64,000 nucleotides of DNA from Candidatus Pantoea varia (GTDB lineage: Bacteria > Pseudomonadota > Gammaproteobacteria > Enterobacterales > Enterobacteriaceae): contig NZ_FOVG01000003.1 in NCBI RefSeq assembly GCF_900115075.1, positions 62,001 to 126,000 of the forward strand, in the 5' to 3' direction. Below, piece by piece: positions 1-8,557 of this stretch; within the stretch, counting starts at the first letter, position 1; each line of letters starts with the position of its first letter. Under the pieces are notes generated by a model. It made no database searches, was not told the DNA's origin, and saw only the letters and a program-made list of their open reading frames with translations. The position numbers and the translations under genes are program-made.

Positions 1-101
1 AGGATGTGAATATGCGAGGCAAGCGGCCGGATAATTTCTCCTGTGTCGGCCCGCAGCCCTGGCCGTTGCAGATAGCCTTTTGGCGACATCACGCGAAACA
101 T
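1..101 (-). CDS. N-terminus of a probable GldA-like dehydrogenase (partial)
   Basis: This is a 33-codon open frame starting with ATG at 101-99 and running off the left edge. A GGAG ribosome binding site lies just upstream, and the gene follows the preceding permease by 9 bases, so it is probably the last visible member of the importer operon. The peptide begins MFRVMSPKGYLQRPG and continues with a segment ending in RPLASHIHI. That spacing resembles the start of glycerol-dehydrogenase-type iron-containing alcohol dehydrogenases (SPGKYIQG...LKPLAERWLV). Only 33 residues are visible and no catalytic motif is included, so the family call is tentative. That a gene starts here is well supported. 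Confidence 0.45.
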   Translation of the reverse strand, partial: MFRVMSPKGYLQRPGLRADTGEIIRPLASHIHI

Positions 102-110
102 CGTTTCTCC

Positions 111-779
111 TTATCGGCGATAAACCAGCGAGCGCACCAGCCGGTCGCCGAGCTTCTGAATCAGCATGACCAGCGCCAGCAGCACCACAATGGTGGCCGC
201 CATGATTTGGTTATCGAAGCGCTGATAACCGTAGCGAATCGCCAGATCGCCCAGTCCGCCACCGCCAACCACACCCGCCATCGCCGAGAAGCCAATCAGC
301 ATCACAATCGTTAGGGTTACACCCGCCACCAGCGCGGGAAGCGCTTCCGGCAGCAGCACACGGCTGACGATATGCCACAGGGTGCCGCCCATTGATACCA
401 CCGCTTCTATGCGGCCGCGATCGACCTCATCCAGCGCGTTCTCCACGATGCGGGCAAAAAAGGGAAATGCCCCCAGCGTGATCGGCACAATGGCGGCAGT
501 GCTGCCCAGCGTGGTGCCGACCAGCAGACGGGTAAAGGGGATCAGCGCAATCAGCAGCACCACAAACGGCAAGGCGCGTCCGGTATTGACCAGCGTATTC
601 AGCAGCAGTGAAATCGCGCGATTGGGCAGAATGCCTTTTGGCCGGGTCAGGAACAGCAGCACACCCACCGGCAGCCCTATCGCGACCGTGAAAAGTGCCG
701 CCAGCAGCACCATGTACAGTGTTTCGCCAGTGGCATTCAGCAGCAGTTCCTGGAATCGCTCACTACTCATGCTACGCAT
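111..779 (-). CDS. MetI-type ABC transporter permease (first importer)
   Basis: This 222-residue inner-membrane protein has about five hydrophobic segments and the permease loop of the MetI family ([25 protein letters not shown] is split around the EAA-like region near residues 125-150). It also carries the family C-terminal stretch [17 protein letters not shown]. It would form the channel of a D/L-methionine-type importer with the adjacent ATPase and binding protein. Its start overlaps the ATPase gene by 13 bases, which indicates translational coupling. Two ATG codons (779 and 773 regions) are possible starts. The substrate could be methionine, a methionine oxide or another small amino acid derivative; sequence alone does not decide. 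Confidence 0.88.
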   Translation of the reverse strand: MRSMSSERFQELLLNATGETLYMVLLAALFTVAIGLPVGVLLFLTRPKGILPNRAISLLLNTLVNTGRALPFVVLLIALIPFTRLLVGTTLGSTAAIVPITLGAFPFFARIVENALDEVDRGRIEAVVSMGGTLWHIVSRVLLPEALPALVAGVTLTIVMLIGFSAMAGVVGGGGLGDLAIRYGYQRFDNQIMAATIVVLLALVMLIQKLGDRLVRSLVYRR

Positions 780-1555
780 CGGGTTAACGCCTCACGCTGA
801 TATTTTTCGATAAACGCCCGATCTGCTTCGCCATCCCTCAGCAGCATTTTGCGCAGGCGTCCCTCTTCACGTCCCATGATCTGGCTCAGGCTGCCGCTCT
901 CAACCAGCTGGCCATTCTCCAGCAGCGCCGCCCCGTCACAAATCCGCTTCACCACCGCCATTTCATGGGTGATCAACACAATGGTGATATTGAGCTGCTG
1001 CTGAATGTCGGCAAGCAAATCGAGAATCGAGGTGGTGGTTTCGGGGTCCAGTGCGCTGGTGGCCTCATCACACAGCAGATAACGGGGTCGGGCGGCCAGC
1101 GCACGGGCGATGCCGACACGCTGTTTTTGCCCACCTGAGAGCTGCGACGGCCAGGCTTTGCCAAACGATTCCAGCCCCACCAGCTTCAGCAATGAGGCCA
1201 CACGCTGGCGGCGCTCCGCCGCTCGCACCCCGGCAATCTCCAGCGCCAGATCGATATTGTCATGCACGTTGCGCGAATGCAGCAGATTGAAGTGCTGGAA
1301 GATCATCCCCATCTGCTGTCGCTGCTGACGCAGTTGCGCCAGGCTCATCGCGGCGAGATCCTGTCCATCAATCTCGATTCGCCCGCTGGAGGGACTCTCC
1401 AGCCGGTTCAGGCAGCGCAGCAGCGTGCTTTTGCCTGCCCCGCTCCGTCCGAGGATGCCAAAGATGGTGCTTTCTTCAATGGTGAGCGAGATGTCGTCTA
1501 ACGCTGGCGCAGAGGTGCCAGCGTAATGTTTGCTGAGATGGCTGATTTTAATCAT
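767..1555 (-). CDS. MetN-like ABC transporter ATPase lacking the NIL domain
   Basis: This 262-residue ATP-binding subunit energises import with the neighbouring permease. Walker A (GRSGAGKS) is at residues 36-43, the ABC signature LSGGQ starts at 139, and Walker B (YLLCDEA) is near 159-165. It ends about 15 residues after the nucleotide-binding domain. It therefore lacks the C-terminal NIL/ACT-like domain by which typical 340-residue MetN proteins are trans-inhibited by methionine. The second MetN in this window (6505-7530) has that domain. It overlaps the binding-protein gene by 8 bases and the permease gene by 13. Expected result is an importer without this type of substrate feedback. Confidence 0.9.
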   Translation of the reverse strand: MIKISHLSKHYAGTSAPALDDISLTIEESTIFGILGRSGAGKSTLLRCLNRLESPSSGRIEIDGQDLAAMSLAQLRQQRQQMGMIFQHFNLLHSRNVHDNIDLALEIAGVRAAERRQRVASLLKLVGLESFGKAWPSQLSGGQKQRVGIARALAARPRYLLCDEATSALDPETTTSILDLLADIQQQLNITIVLITHEMAVVKRICDGAALLENGQLVESGSLSQIMGREEGRLRKMLLRDGEADRAFIEKYQREALTRCVA

Positions 1556-2357
1556 GCTGCTGGTCCGCGACCGGAATGACAGAGCCCTGATAATTTTTAC
1601 GGATAAACTCCGCCACCTGCGGCGAGCGCAGATCTTTCGCCAGCTGTAACACGCGCGGATCTTTCGCCAGTTCTGGCGTGGTCACCAGCAGGTTGGCGTA
1701 AGGATTATGCGCCGCCGATTCCAGACCCAGCGCATCTTTCGCTGGCGTCAGCCCGGCTTCCAGCGCGTAGTTGCCATTAATCACGGCGGCATCCACGTCA
1801 TCCAGCGAGCGTGGCAGCTGTGGCGATTCAATCTCGACGATTTTAATTTTCTTCGGGTTTTCGCTGATATCTTTCGGCGTCACCAGCGTCGAGCCCGCTT
1901 CGCCCTTCGCATTAAGCTTGATCACCCCTTTGTCCTGCAACAGCCACAGCGCACGGCTCAGGTTGGTGGTGTTATTCGGCACGGCAATGCTGGCACCCTC
2001 TGGCAATGCCGCCAGCGATTTCACCTTACGCGAGTAAATCCCCAGCGGTTCAATGTGCACGCTGGTGACCACCGCAAAGGTTTTACCCAGCGCTTTCTCC
2101 TGATCTTTTAAGTAGGGCAGATGCTGGAAGTAGTTGGCATCCACATCCCCCGACGCCAGCAGTTCATTGGCATTCACGCCGCCGCTCAGCTCAACAATTT
2201 TAATATCCAGTTTTGGATCCAGGGTTTTGACATACTCCAGGATTTCGGCGTGCGGCAACGGATCAGCCGCCACGCGCAGCGGTGCAGCCTGTAAGCTTTG
2301 AGCAATCAGCAATGAAAGACCGGCCAGGACCAGAAAGCGCTTTTTAATCATCATCAT
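1548..2357 (-). CDS. MetQ/NlpA-family substrate-binding protein
   Basis: This is a 269-residue periplasmic binding protein of the methionine-binding (NLPA) family. Residues 1-25 form a signal peptide that appears to be cut after SLQA. No lipobox cysteine is present, unlike E. coli MetQ, which is a lipoprotein, so this one is predicted to be soluble. Family regions are visible: the [14 protein letters not shown] segment near 70-83, [12 protein letters not shown] near 125, and [13 protein letters not shown] near 190. Three consecutive ATG codons make the exact start uncertain by six bases. It follows the dioxygenase gene by 16 bases in what looks like one operon. The ligand is unknown; a methionine analogue or oxide is plausible from context. 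Confidence 0.88.
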   Translation of the reverse strand: MMMIKKRFLVLAGLSLLIAQSLQAAPLRVAADPLPHAEILEYVKTLDPKLDIKIVELSGGVNANELLASGDVDANYFQHLPYLKDQEKALGKTFAVVTSVHIEPLGIYSRKVKSLAALPEGASIAVPNNTTNLSRALWLLQDKGVIKLNAKGEAGSTLVTPKDISENPKKIKIVEIESPQLPRSLDDVDAAVINGNYALEAGLTPAKDALGLESAAHNPYANLLVTTPELAKDPRVLQLAKDLRSPQVAEFIRKNYQGSVIPVADQQHD

Positions 2358-2373
2358 TTATCTCTTATCGTTA

Positions 2374-3393
2374 TCAGTGAGTGTTGTGTTCGGGATAGAA
2401 ACGCTGGGCGACTTCCGGATGCGAACGCAGCCGGCCCTTGAGGTAGTTCCAGCCGACTTCGCGCAGCAGTGGGTTAAGCGGATCGCTACTCGGTCCCTGT
2501 GCCAGCTGAGCCAGTTGGGTAGGCAATTGATAGACTGGCACGACCGCATCCAGCTGAGCCCCCAGGAAAAAGGCGATGGATAAGCGCTCGTTGCTCTGCT
2601 GCGGCGACACTACGCGATGCACGGTGGCGCGCAGATAGCCGTTGGTCGCCAGCTCCAGCAATTCGCCAATGTTCACCACAAAGGCGCCCGGCAGCGGCGA
2701 CGCATCAATCCAGTTATCAGGTGTCACTTCAACCTGTAAGCCCGGCTGGTCGTCCTGCAATAACATGGTCAGGAAGCCCGAATCTTTATGCGCGCCAACA
2801 CCCTGGCGTGATTCGCCCTCGGTGCGGCCCGGATAGCGAATCAGTTTGATATGTTCGTTGGGATAGTCGCCGTAGAGGTTGTCGAAAGCGTTGCGCGGCA
2901 GATTGAGCGCTTCGGCAAAGGCGCGCAGTAACTCCAGCGCTACCGCTGTCATCTGCTGCTGCCAGCGGGTGACCACGGTTTGCAGTTCAGGTAAGCCTTC
3001 TGGCCACTGATTCGGCCCCTGCATCCGTTGCCAGGTGGGTGAATCGGCGGTAACGGGCAGCGCTTCCCGTTCCGCACCAATATCAAACTGCTCGCGATAG
3101 TCGGGCTGGCTGCGGGTTATTTCCACGCCCGCCAGGTTATACCCGCGAAAATGAGGCGAGTTAGCCATCGCTACCGCGGATTTTTCCGCCTGTGGCAGGG
3201 CAAAAAATTTCCGCGCGACGTGCTGAACCTCATCTAATAATTCACGGTCGATGCCGTGATTGATTAAATAGAAGAAACCGACATCACGCGCGGCCTGGCT
3301 TAATTTCTCCAGGACCTGTTGCTGCTGCTGTTGATTACCTGACAATAATGCGAAATCAATTACCGGCAATTCTGCTGGGGTTAACGCGCTCAT
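2374..3393 (-). CDS. Isopenicillin-N-synthase-like Fe(II)/2-oxoglutarate dioxygenase
   Basis: This 339-residue cytoplasmic oxygenase belongs to the IPNS/2OG-Fe(II) superfamily. A DIOX_N region (PVIDFALLSG, near 10) precedes a double-stranded beta-helix core. The iron triad is visible as H202-x-D204 and H259, followed by R270-x-S272 for co-substrate binding. It is the first gene of a group with the binding protein, ATPase and permease of the first importer. This suggests that it hydroxylates or oxidatively cleaves whatever that system imports. Chemistry within the family is varied (hydroxylation, ring formation, desaturation), and the substrate cannot be read from sequence. Confidence 0.85.
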   Translation of the reverse strand: MSALTPAELPVIDFALLSGNQQQQQQVLEKLSQAARDVGFFYLINHGIDRELLDEVQHVARKFFALPQAEKSAVAMANSPHFRGYNLAGVEITRSQPDYREQFDIGAEREALPVTADSPTWQRMQGPNQWPEGLPELQTVVTRWQQQMTAVALELLRAFAEALNLPRNAFDNLYGDYPNEHIKLIRYPGRTEGESRQGVGAHKDSGFLTMLLQDDQPGLQVEVTPDNWIDASPLPGAFVVNIGELLELATNGYLRATVHRVVSPQQSNERLSIAFFLGAQLDAVVPVYQLPTQLAQLAQGPSSDPLNPLLREVGWNYLKGRLRSHPEVAQRFYPEHNTH

Positions 3394-3524
3394 GATTAGG
3401 ACTCTGTTGGCATGGAATAGCGTTACACTGCCATTTCAGTTATGCGTTAACTACCAACTAATCCTGCTATGGATATGCGGCGGATGGGAATATCCCACCA
3501 CACCGCGGGCTTTAAACCCACAGA

Positions 3525-5840
3525 TTACTCTGCGCTCCACGCCACGAACGCGGGCGGCAACCATGCCGTAATCTCAGGCAAAGGCTGCTGAAAAAGCGCA
3601 ATCTCGACAAAACAGGTCTGCGCGCTACACCCCTGGCCGAGTCGCGAACTGCCGCAATCCTGGGTCAGTACATTCGGATTGCCGTGTTTATCCAGCGGCG
3701 GGCCCTCCTGCTGATCGAGCGGGTCATACCAGGCACCGGTCGACATCTGTATGACACCCGGCAGGATATCCTGCGTCAGATGCACACCGGCCAGCAGCGC
3801 GCCGCGTCCGTTAAATACTTTTACAATGCTGTTCTCCTCAATGCCGCGCGCAGCAGCATCTTCAGGGTGCATCCAGAGTGGCTCGCGCCCGGCAATTTTG
3901 GTGGCCCGACTGACCCGGCCATGATCGTACTGACTATGCAACCGGGTCCGTGGCTGGCTGGAGAGCAGATGCAACGGCCACTGCTGCTTTTCCTGCTGTT
4001 GCGCCTGATATTCCGGCGCATACCAGCAGGCAAATCCGGGCGCTTCGTCATACCCGAAATCAGCCACCTGCTGAGAGAAAAGCTCAATTTTCCCCGACGG
4101 CGTACTGAGCGGGGCTGTCTCAGGGTTATCACGAAACGCTTTTAGCAGGATCTGCGGCGTCTCTGGCGCGGGATACTCCACCACGCCCTGTGACCAGAAC
4201 GCCTCAAAGGGCGGTAGTTCGATGCCCTGTGCTGCCGCGCGCGGCAGGGAATCTTCATAAAGTGACTGAAGCCACTCACGCTCATCACGACCCTGTGTAA
4301 AAGCGTCAGCAAAACTCAGCCGCTGCGCCAGGGCGGCAAAAATTGCGTAATCAGATTTTGCAGCTCCAAACGGCGGCAGATGCTGCGGCATGGCGATGAT
4401 AAAACCGTCGTTGCTGGCGCTGCCGATATCTTCACGCTCCAGCGACGTGGTAGCAGGCAGCACGATGTCGGCAAATTTTGCCTGCGCCGTCCAGAACTGC
4501 TCATGGACAATCACGGTGTCCGGCCGCTGCCAGGCGCGTGTTAGCTTGTTGATATCCTGATGGTGATGAAAGACATTGCCGCCCGCCCAGTAGACCAGCC
4601 GGATGTTGGGATAGACCCGCTGCTGCCCATCAAACTCATAGTGCCCTCCGGGATTGAGTAACATGTCGGCGATGCGTGCCACCGGAATCGTCTGCTGCAC
4701 CGGATTATGACCGGCGGGCAGACGAGGCCCGGAAAACTGTCGCCGGGCGGCACCGGCCAGATTAGTTGAGGCGTAACCAAAGCCCAGCCCGCCACCGGGT
4801 GTACCGATCTGACCCAGCAGAGCGGTGGTCGCTACGGTGGCCCAGAAAGCCTGCTCGCCCTGCCGCGCCCGCTGCACTGACCAGGCAATATTCACCATCG
4901 TTTTATGCGCCGCCATCTGCCGTGCTAACGCACGGATCTTCCCGGCCGCCAGCCCGGTCAGTGGTGCGGCCCATTCTGGCGTTTTAGCTATCCCGTCGCG
5001 TTCACCCAGCAGGTATGCTGCATAGTGGTCAAAGCCCACCGTGTAACGTTCTATGAAGGGTACGTCATAGAGAGATTCAGTAATTAACACCTGCCCGATT
5101 GCCAGTAACAGCGCCGTATCGGAGCCGGGCTGTATCGCCAGCCACTCCGCATCCGCCACCCCAGCGAGATCGTTTCTGACCGGGCTGATGTTGATAAACC
5201 GTGTGCCATTCTGCCGCAGCGTGGTTAACCAATGAGAAAGCGCATGGTCGTTAGCCCCGCCGCCATTGACCTGCGCATTGCGCAGTGGCAAACCTCCGAT
5301 AGCTACAAACAGTTCACAATGCTCTGCCAGAACCGGCCAGTGGGTATGGTGACGTTGTAACTCATCGAGGTTACCGATGATGTGCGGCAGAGTGCGTTCA
5401 CCGGCCGCAATGCTGTAAGTGTTCGTGCTGGCGGTGTAGCCGCCAAAGTGGTTGAAGAAACGATGAAGCTGGCTCTGGGCATGATGGAAACGTCCGGCGC
5501 TGGACCAGCCATAGGAGCCGGCGTAGATCGCCTGATTGCCGTGCTCTGCTTTTACACGCCGCAGCTCATCCGCCACCAGCTGCAACGCAACATCCCAGCT
5601 CACCTCCACAAACGGCTCTTTACCACGCCCGCTGCGTGATGCGCTTCTGTTCTGTAAATAACCGAGCCTGACGGCCGGATTTTTGACCCGGGTTGCGCTT
5701 TGCACCGCGCCCGGCAACGACTGCCCGATCGCAGAGGGATTACGATCCCATGCCACCGGCCTGACTGAGGTCAGCGTGCCCCCTTCGGTGGTGACGTGAT
5801 ACGTACCCCAGTGCATGACAGCTAAATCATTCTTTTTCAT
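3525..5840 (-). CDS. bisC: BisC-like molybdopterin S-/N-oxide reductase
   Basis: This 771-residue enzyme aligns by eye along its length with E. coli biotin sulfoxide reductase (about 777 residues). Shared landmarks include AHWG/MHWG at the start, the IFAGSYGW-type segment near 105-112, and LLGQIGTPGGG near 345. The C-terminal GNPNVLTQDCGSSRLGQGC block is also shared. Serine 143 (TYSIAAG) sits where the molybdenum-ligating serine of the DMSO-reductase family lies. There is no twin-arginine signal peptide and no N-terminal FeS motif, so a cytoplasmic enzyme with bis-MGD cofactor is expected. It could reduce methionine S-oxide, biotin sulfoxide or related oxides. It starts 3 bases after the second importer permease, so import and reduction are probably coupled. 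Confidence 0.87.
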   Translation of the reverse strand: MKKNDLAVMHWGTYHVTTEGGTLTSVRPVAWDRNPSAIGQSLPGAVQSATRVKNPAVRLGYLQNRSASRSGRGKEPFVEVSWDVALQLVADELRRVKAEHGNQAIYAGSYGWSSAGRFHHAQSQLHRFFNHFGGYTASTNTYSIAAGERTLPHIIGNLDELQRHHTHWPVLAEHCELFVAIGGLPLRNAQVNGGGANDHALSHWLTTLRQNGTRFINISPVRNDLAGVADAEWLAIQPGSDTALLLAIGQVLITESLYDVPFIERYTVGFDHYAAYLLGERDGIAKTPEWAAPLTGLAAGKIRALARQMAAHKTMVNIAWSVQRARQGEQAFWATVATTALLGQIGTPGGGLGFGYASTNLAGAARRQFSGPRLPAGHNPVQQTIPVARIADMLLNPGGHYEFDGQQRVYPNIRLVYWAGGNVFHHHQDINKLTRAWQRPDTVIVHEQFWTAQAKFADIVLPATTSLEREDIGSASNDGFIIAMPQHLPPFGAAKSDYAIFAALAQRLSFADAFTQGRDEREWLQSLYEDSLPRAAAQGIELPPFEAFWSQGVVEYPAPETPQILLKAFRDNPETAPLSTPSGKIELFSQQVADFGYDEAPGFACWYAPEYQAQQQEKQQWPLHLLSSQPRTRLHSQYDHGRVSRATKIAGREPLWMHPEDAAARGIEENSIVKVFNGRGALLAGVHLTQDILPGVIQMSTGAWYDPLDQQEGPPLDKHGNPNVLTQDCGSSRLGQGCSAQTCFVEIALFQQPLPEITAWLPPAFVAWSAE

Positions 5841-5843
5841 GGT

Positions 5844-6515
5844 TCACTCACGTCGGATACGGCGCGAGAGACGCGTACCCAGGGTTTGCAGCAGCTGGAC
5901 AATGACAATCAGCACCAGCGCAGTCGAAATCGTGGCAAAGGCATCAAAGCGCTGATAACCATAAGTAATAGCAAGGTCGCCAATGCCGCCGCCGCCCACC
6001 GTGCCCGCCATCGCCGTCGCCCCCAGCAGACCGATAGTGGCGGTGGTCAGGGCTAACACCAGCGAAGAGGCGGCCTCCGGAATCATGAAATACCAGATGG
6101 TCTGCAGCGTGGTGGCACCCATCGCATTGGCTGACTCCAGAATGCCTTCATCCACCTCCAGCAGCGCACTCTCCACCAGCCGCGAAATATAGGGCGCAAT
6201 AAATATCACCAGCGGCACAATGGCCCCCGCCGTACCGATAGTGGTGTTCACCAGCAGGCGCGTCAGCGGCAAAATAGTGATCAGCAGAATAATAAACGGA
6301 AGTGAACGGATGATATTCACGATCGGGTTCAGCAACTGGTGTATGAGCCGATTTGGCTGTATCCCACCCGGACGGCAGATCACCAGGACAATGCCAAGCG
6401 GCAGGCCCAGCAGCGAACCAAAGCCCAGCGACAGCGCCACCATGATCAGCGTGTCCTGCATCGCCGTCAGGAACTGATCGCCGGTAACGGCCGTTTCAAA
6501 GAGTTCAGACATCAC
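5844..6515 (-). CDS. metI: MetI-type ABC transporter permease (second importer)
   Basis: This 223-residue inner-membrane permease has about five transmembrane segments. It carries the MetI-family coupling loop (ESANAMGATTLQTIWYFMIPEA is split around residues 125-146) and the C-terminal GGGGIGDLAITYGYQRF block. It is clearly paralogous to the permease at 111-779. The gene overlaps the ATPase gene by 11 bases, and two successive ATG codons are candidate starts. With MetN and the MetQ-like protein it forms the second complete importer, followed directly by the bisC-like reductase. Confidence 0.9.
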   Translation of the reverse strand: MMSELFETAVTGDQFLTAMQDTLIMVALSLGFGSLLGLPLGIVLVICRPGGIQPNRLIHQLLNPIVNIIRSLPFIILLITILPLTRLLVNTTIGTAGAIVPLVIFIAPYISRLVESALLEVDEGILESANAMGATTLQTIWYFMIPEAASSLVLALTTATIGLLGATAMAGTVGGGGIGDLAITYGYQRFDAFATISTALVLIVIVQLLQTLGTRLSRRIRRE

Positions 6516-7530
6516 TGATTTTCACTCCGGTCGCGATGAGAAACTGGATGGCTGCCTCGCGCCGGGCGGGCTCGCCTTTAATCTGCACAATCATGAAACC
6601 CAGAATGGTACGCTGTACTTCCGTCATGCTGGCGAACAGGATATTCACTTCAACCTCATGTTCACGGATCAGGCGATTGATGATCGGCTGTTGTGCCGTG
6701 CTGCCGACAAACTCCAGCCGCAATACGTCGACTGCCGGATGCTCGCTTAACAGCGCCAGGGTCTGTTGTGGCAGGCGATCGTGGATGACGGAGTGCACAA
6801 AGCTGGCGCTCACCGACTGTTGCGGTTCAGCAAACAGCGACAGGACATCGCCCTGTTCAACGATACAGCCCTGCTCCATCACCGCCATCCGGTTGCAGAT
6901 CTTCTGCACTACCGACATCTCATGGGTAATCAGGACAATGGTGATGCCGTAACGCTGATTAATCTCCTGTAACAGCAGCAGAATCTGTACCGTGGTCTGG
7001 GGATCCAGCGCGGAGGTCGCCTCATCACACAACAGAATCGCGGGATTGGTCGCCAGCGCGCGGGCAATACCGACGCGCTGTTTTTGACCGCCGGAGAGTT
7101 CGTCCGGATAGCTGTGGGCTTTGTCGCTGAGGTTAACAAACGCCAGCAGCTCCGCCACGCGGGTGGCGATAAAATCTTTATCCCGACCCTGCAAAATCAG
7201 TGGGATGGCGACGTTGTGAAACACCGTTCGGGCATTGAGCAAATTGAAGTGCTGGAAGATCATGCCTATCTGCTTTTTAACCTGAATCAAGCGCTTTTTG
7301 CTGATCCCTTGTAACACTTCACCCTGCACCTCAACCGAGCCGGATGTGGGGGTCTCCAGGTGATTAATCAGGCGCAGCAGCGTACTTTTTCCGGCACCAC
7401 TGGTGCCGATGACGCCAAAGATGTCACCCTGGTTGATGCGCAGATTAATCTCTTTCAGCGCCTCCACTTCTGCACCGTTACGCGCAAACGTTTTGCTGAC
7501 ATGGTTAAACGTAATGGCTACCTGACTCAT
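6505..7530 (-). CDS. metN: MetN methionine-type ABC transporter ATPase with NIL domain
   Basis: This is a 341-residue ATPase of full MetN length. Walker A (GTSGAGKS) is at 42-49, the signature LSGGQKQR is near 145, and Walker B (AILLCDEA) is near 165. Roughly residues 265-341 form the NIL/ACT-like regulatory domain (the segment around EVEVNILFASMTEVQ). In known MetN proteins this domain binds methionine and shuts transport down. It overlaps the binding-protein gene by 4 bases and the permease gene by 11. Its shorter paralogue at 767-1555 lacks the regulatory domain, so the two importers probably differ in feedback control. Confidence 0.93.
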   Translation of the reverse strand: MSQVAITFNHVSKTFARNGAEVEALKEINLRINQGDIFGVIGTSGAGKSTLLRLINHLETPTSGSVEVQGEVLQGISKKRLIQVKKQIGMIFQHFNLLNARTVFHNVAIPLILQGRDKDFIATRVAELLAFVNLSDKAHSYPDELSGGQKQRVGIARALATNPAILLCDEATSALDPQTTVQILLLLQEINQRYGITIVLITHEMSVVQKICNRMAVMEQGCIVEQGDVLSLFAEPQQSVSASFVHSVIHDRLPQQTLALLSEHPAVDVLRLEFVGSTAQQPIINRLIREHEVEVNILFASMTEVQRTILGFMIVQIKGEPARREAAIQFLIATGVKISDV

Positions 7531-8339
7531 TTGAAATAATCTGGCAGCAGATAGCCCGAATACTGCGCATTACCGGTGATGTACGTTTTAAATTCGGCTG
7601 AGTGATAGCCGGCAATAATGTCACGGGCGAACTGAGCCTGCTTATTTTTACCGGCTACCGTGACCACGTTAATAAACTGGCTGGTTGCCGCCTCCAGTTT
7701 CAGTGCCGAATTGAGTTTTATGCCACTGGATACTGCGAAGTTGCCCTGAATGACACCATAGTCAACGTCGGGGAGTGCACGCACCTGCTGGGCGTTATCC
7801 ATCTCTTTGAGCACGATTTTGTAGGGGTTTTCCGTGATATTTTTCTGCGAAAAAGTGGCAGCATCGCTACTGGGGCTGATTTTGAGCCAGCCGATGCTCT
7901 GGAGTAGCAGCGCCGCCCGGTACTCATTAGAGGGCTGGTTTGGCACAGAGACCGTGCTGCCTGGCGCGGGTTGAGTCAGCGTCTTCACGCGCTCAGAGTA
8001 GAGCCCCATTGGCGGAGTCGGCACCTGCACAATGCCAACGTTATCGATGCCAAGCCGGTCATTAACCGACTTCAGATAGACGGGATGCTGCATGATATTG
8101 GCGTCAATCGTCCCGCGATGAACGGCATCATTGACCTGAATCCCATCACTGAAATCTTTATACTCCAGGGTGTACCCCTGCCTGATTAATAAGGGCGCAA
8201 CGCCTTTTTCAAACTGCTCTTTATAAGGCCCTGGATTAAATCCAATCCGTATTTTCTTCTGGTCGGCTGCCTGAACGGCAGAAATAAAGAGGCTGGCGGT
8301 GGTCAGTGCCAGAATAATTCCCCGGGAGGTGATCTGCAT
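7527..8339 (-). CDS. MetQ/NlpA-family substrate-binding protein
   Basis: This 270-residue periplasmic binding protein is the first gene of the metQNI-bisC operon. A signal peptide covers about residues 1-24 with a likely cut after AVQA. As in the first importer there is no lipobox cysteine. NLPA-family regions are present (DANIMQHPVYLKSV near 78-91, VPNQPSNEYRAALLL near 132, GVIQGNFAVSSG near 195). It is quite different from the first binding protein, so the two importers probably have different ligand preferences. A 218-base non-coding region separates it from the divergent aminotransferase gene and should hold both promoters. Confidence 0.88.
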   Translation of the reverse strand: MQITSRGIILALTTASLFISAVQAADQKKIRIGFNPGPYKEQFEKGVAPLLIRQGYTLEYKDFSDGIQVNDAVHRGTIDANIMQHPVYLKSVNDRLGIDNVGIVQVPTPPMGLYSERVKTLTQPAPGSTVSVPNQPSNEYRAALLLQSIGWLKISPSSDAATFSQKNITENPYKIVLKEMDNAQQVRALPDVDYGVIQGNFAVSSGIKLNSALKLEAATSQFINVVTVAGKNKQAQFARDIIAGYHSAEFKTYITGNAQYSGYLLPDYFK

Positions 8340-8557
8340 TGTTTGCCCTGATTCATTATTGTGAGAGCGCTCGATTTAATCACAGCCATCGCGGACAGGA
8401 ACAGGCAAACCCTGCCCCGACTTTGGCTTATTTATGCTAACGATAGTCACACGCTGAATATTCGAATCCCTGCAAAGGACAGCGTTATTTCTGCTAAAGA
8501 CTTTAATGTCGGGTGTGCCATTCTTCTTCGCTTAATACTGTTTATTGCGGGAGTGAT

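Noticed and set aside
8369..8394. TGTGA...TCACA pair resembling a CRP site
   Set aside because: The spacing is 15 bases instead of 6, so it does not fit the CRP consensus.
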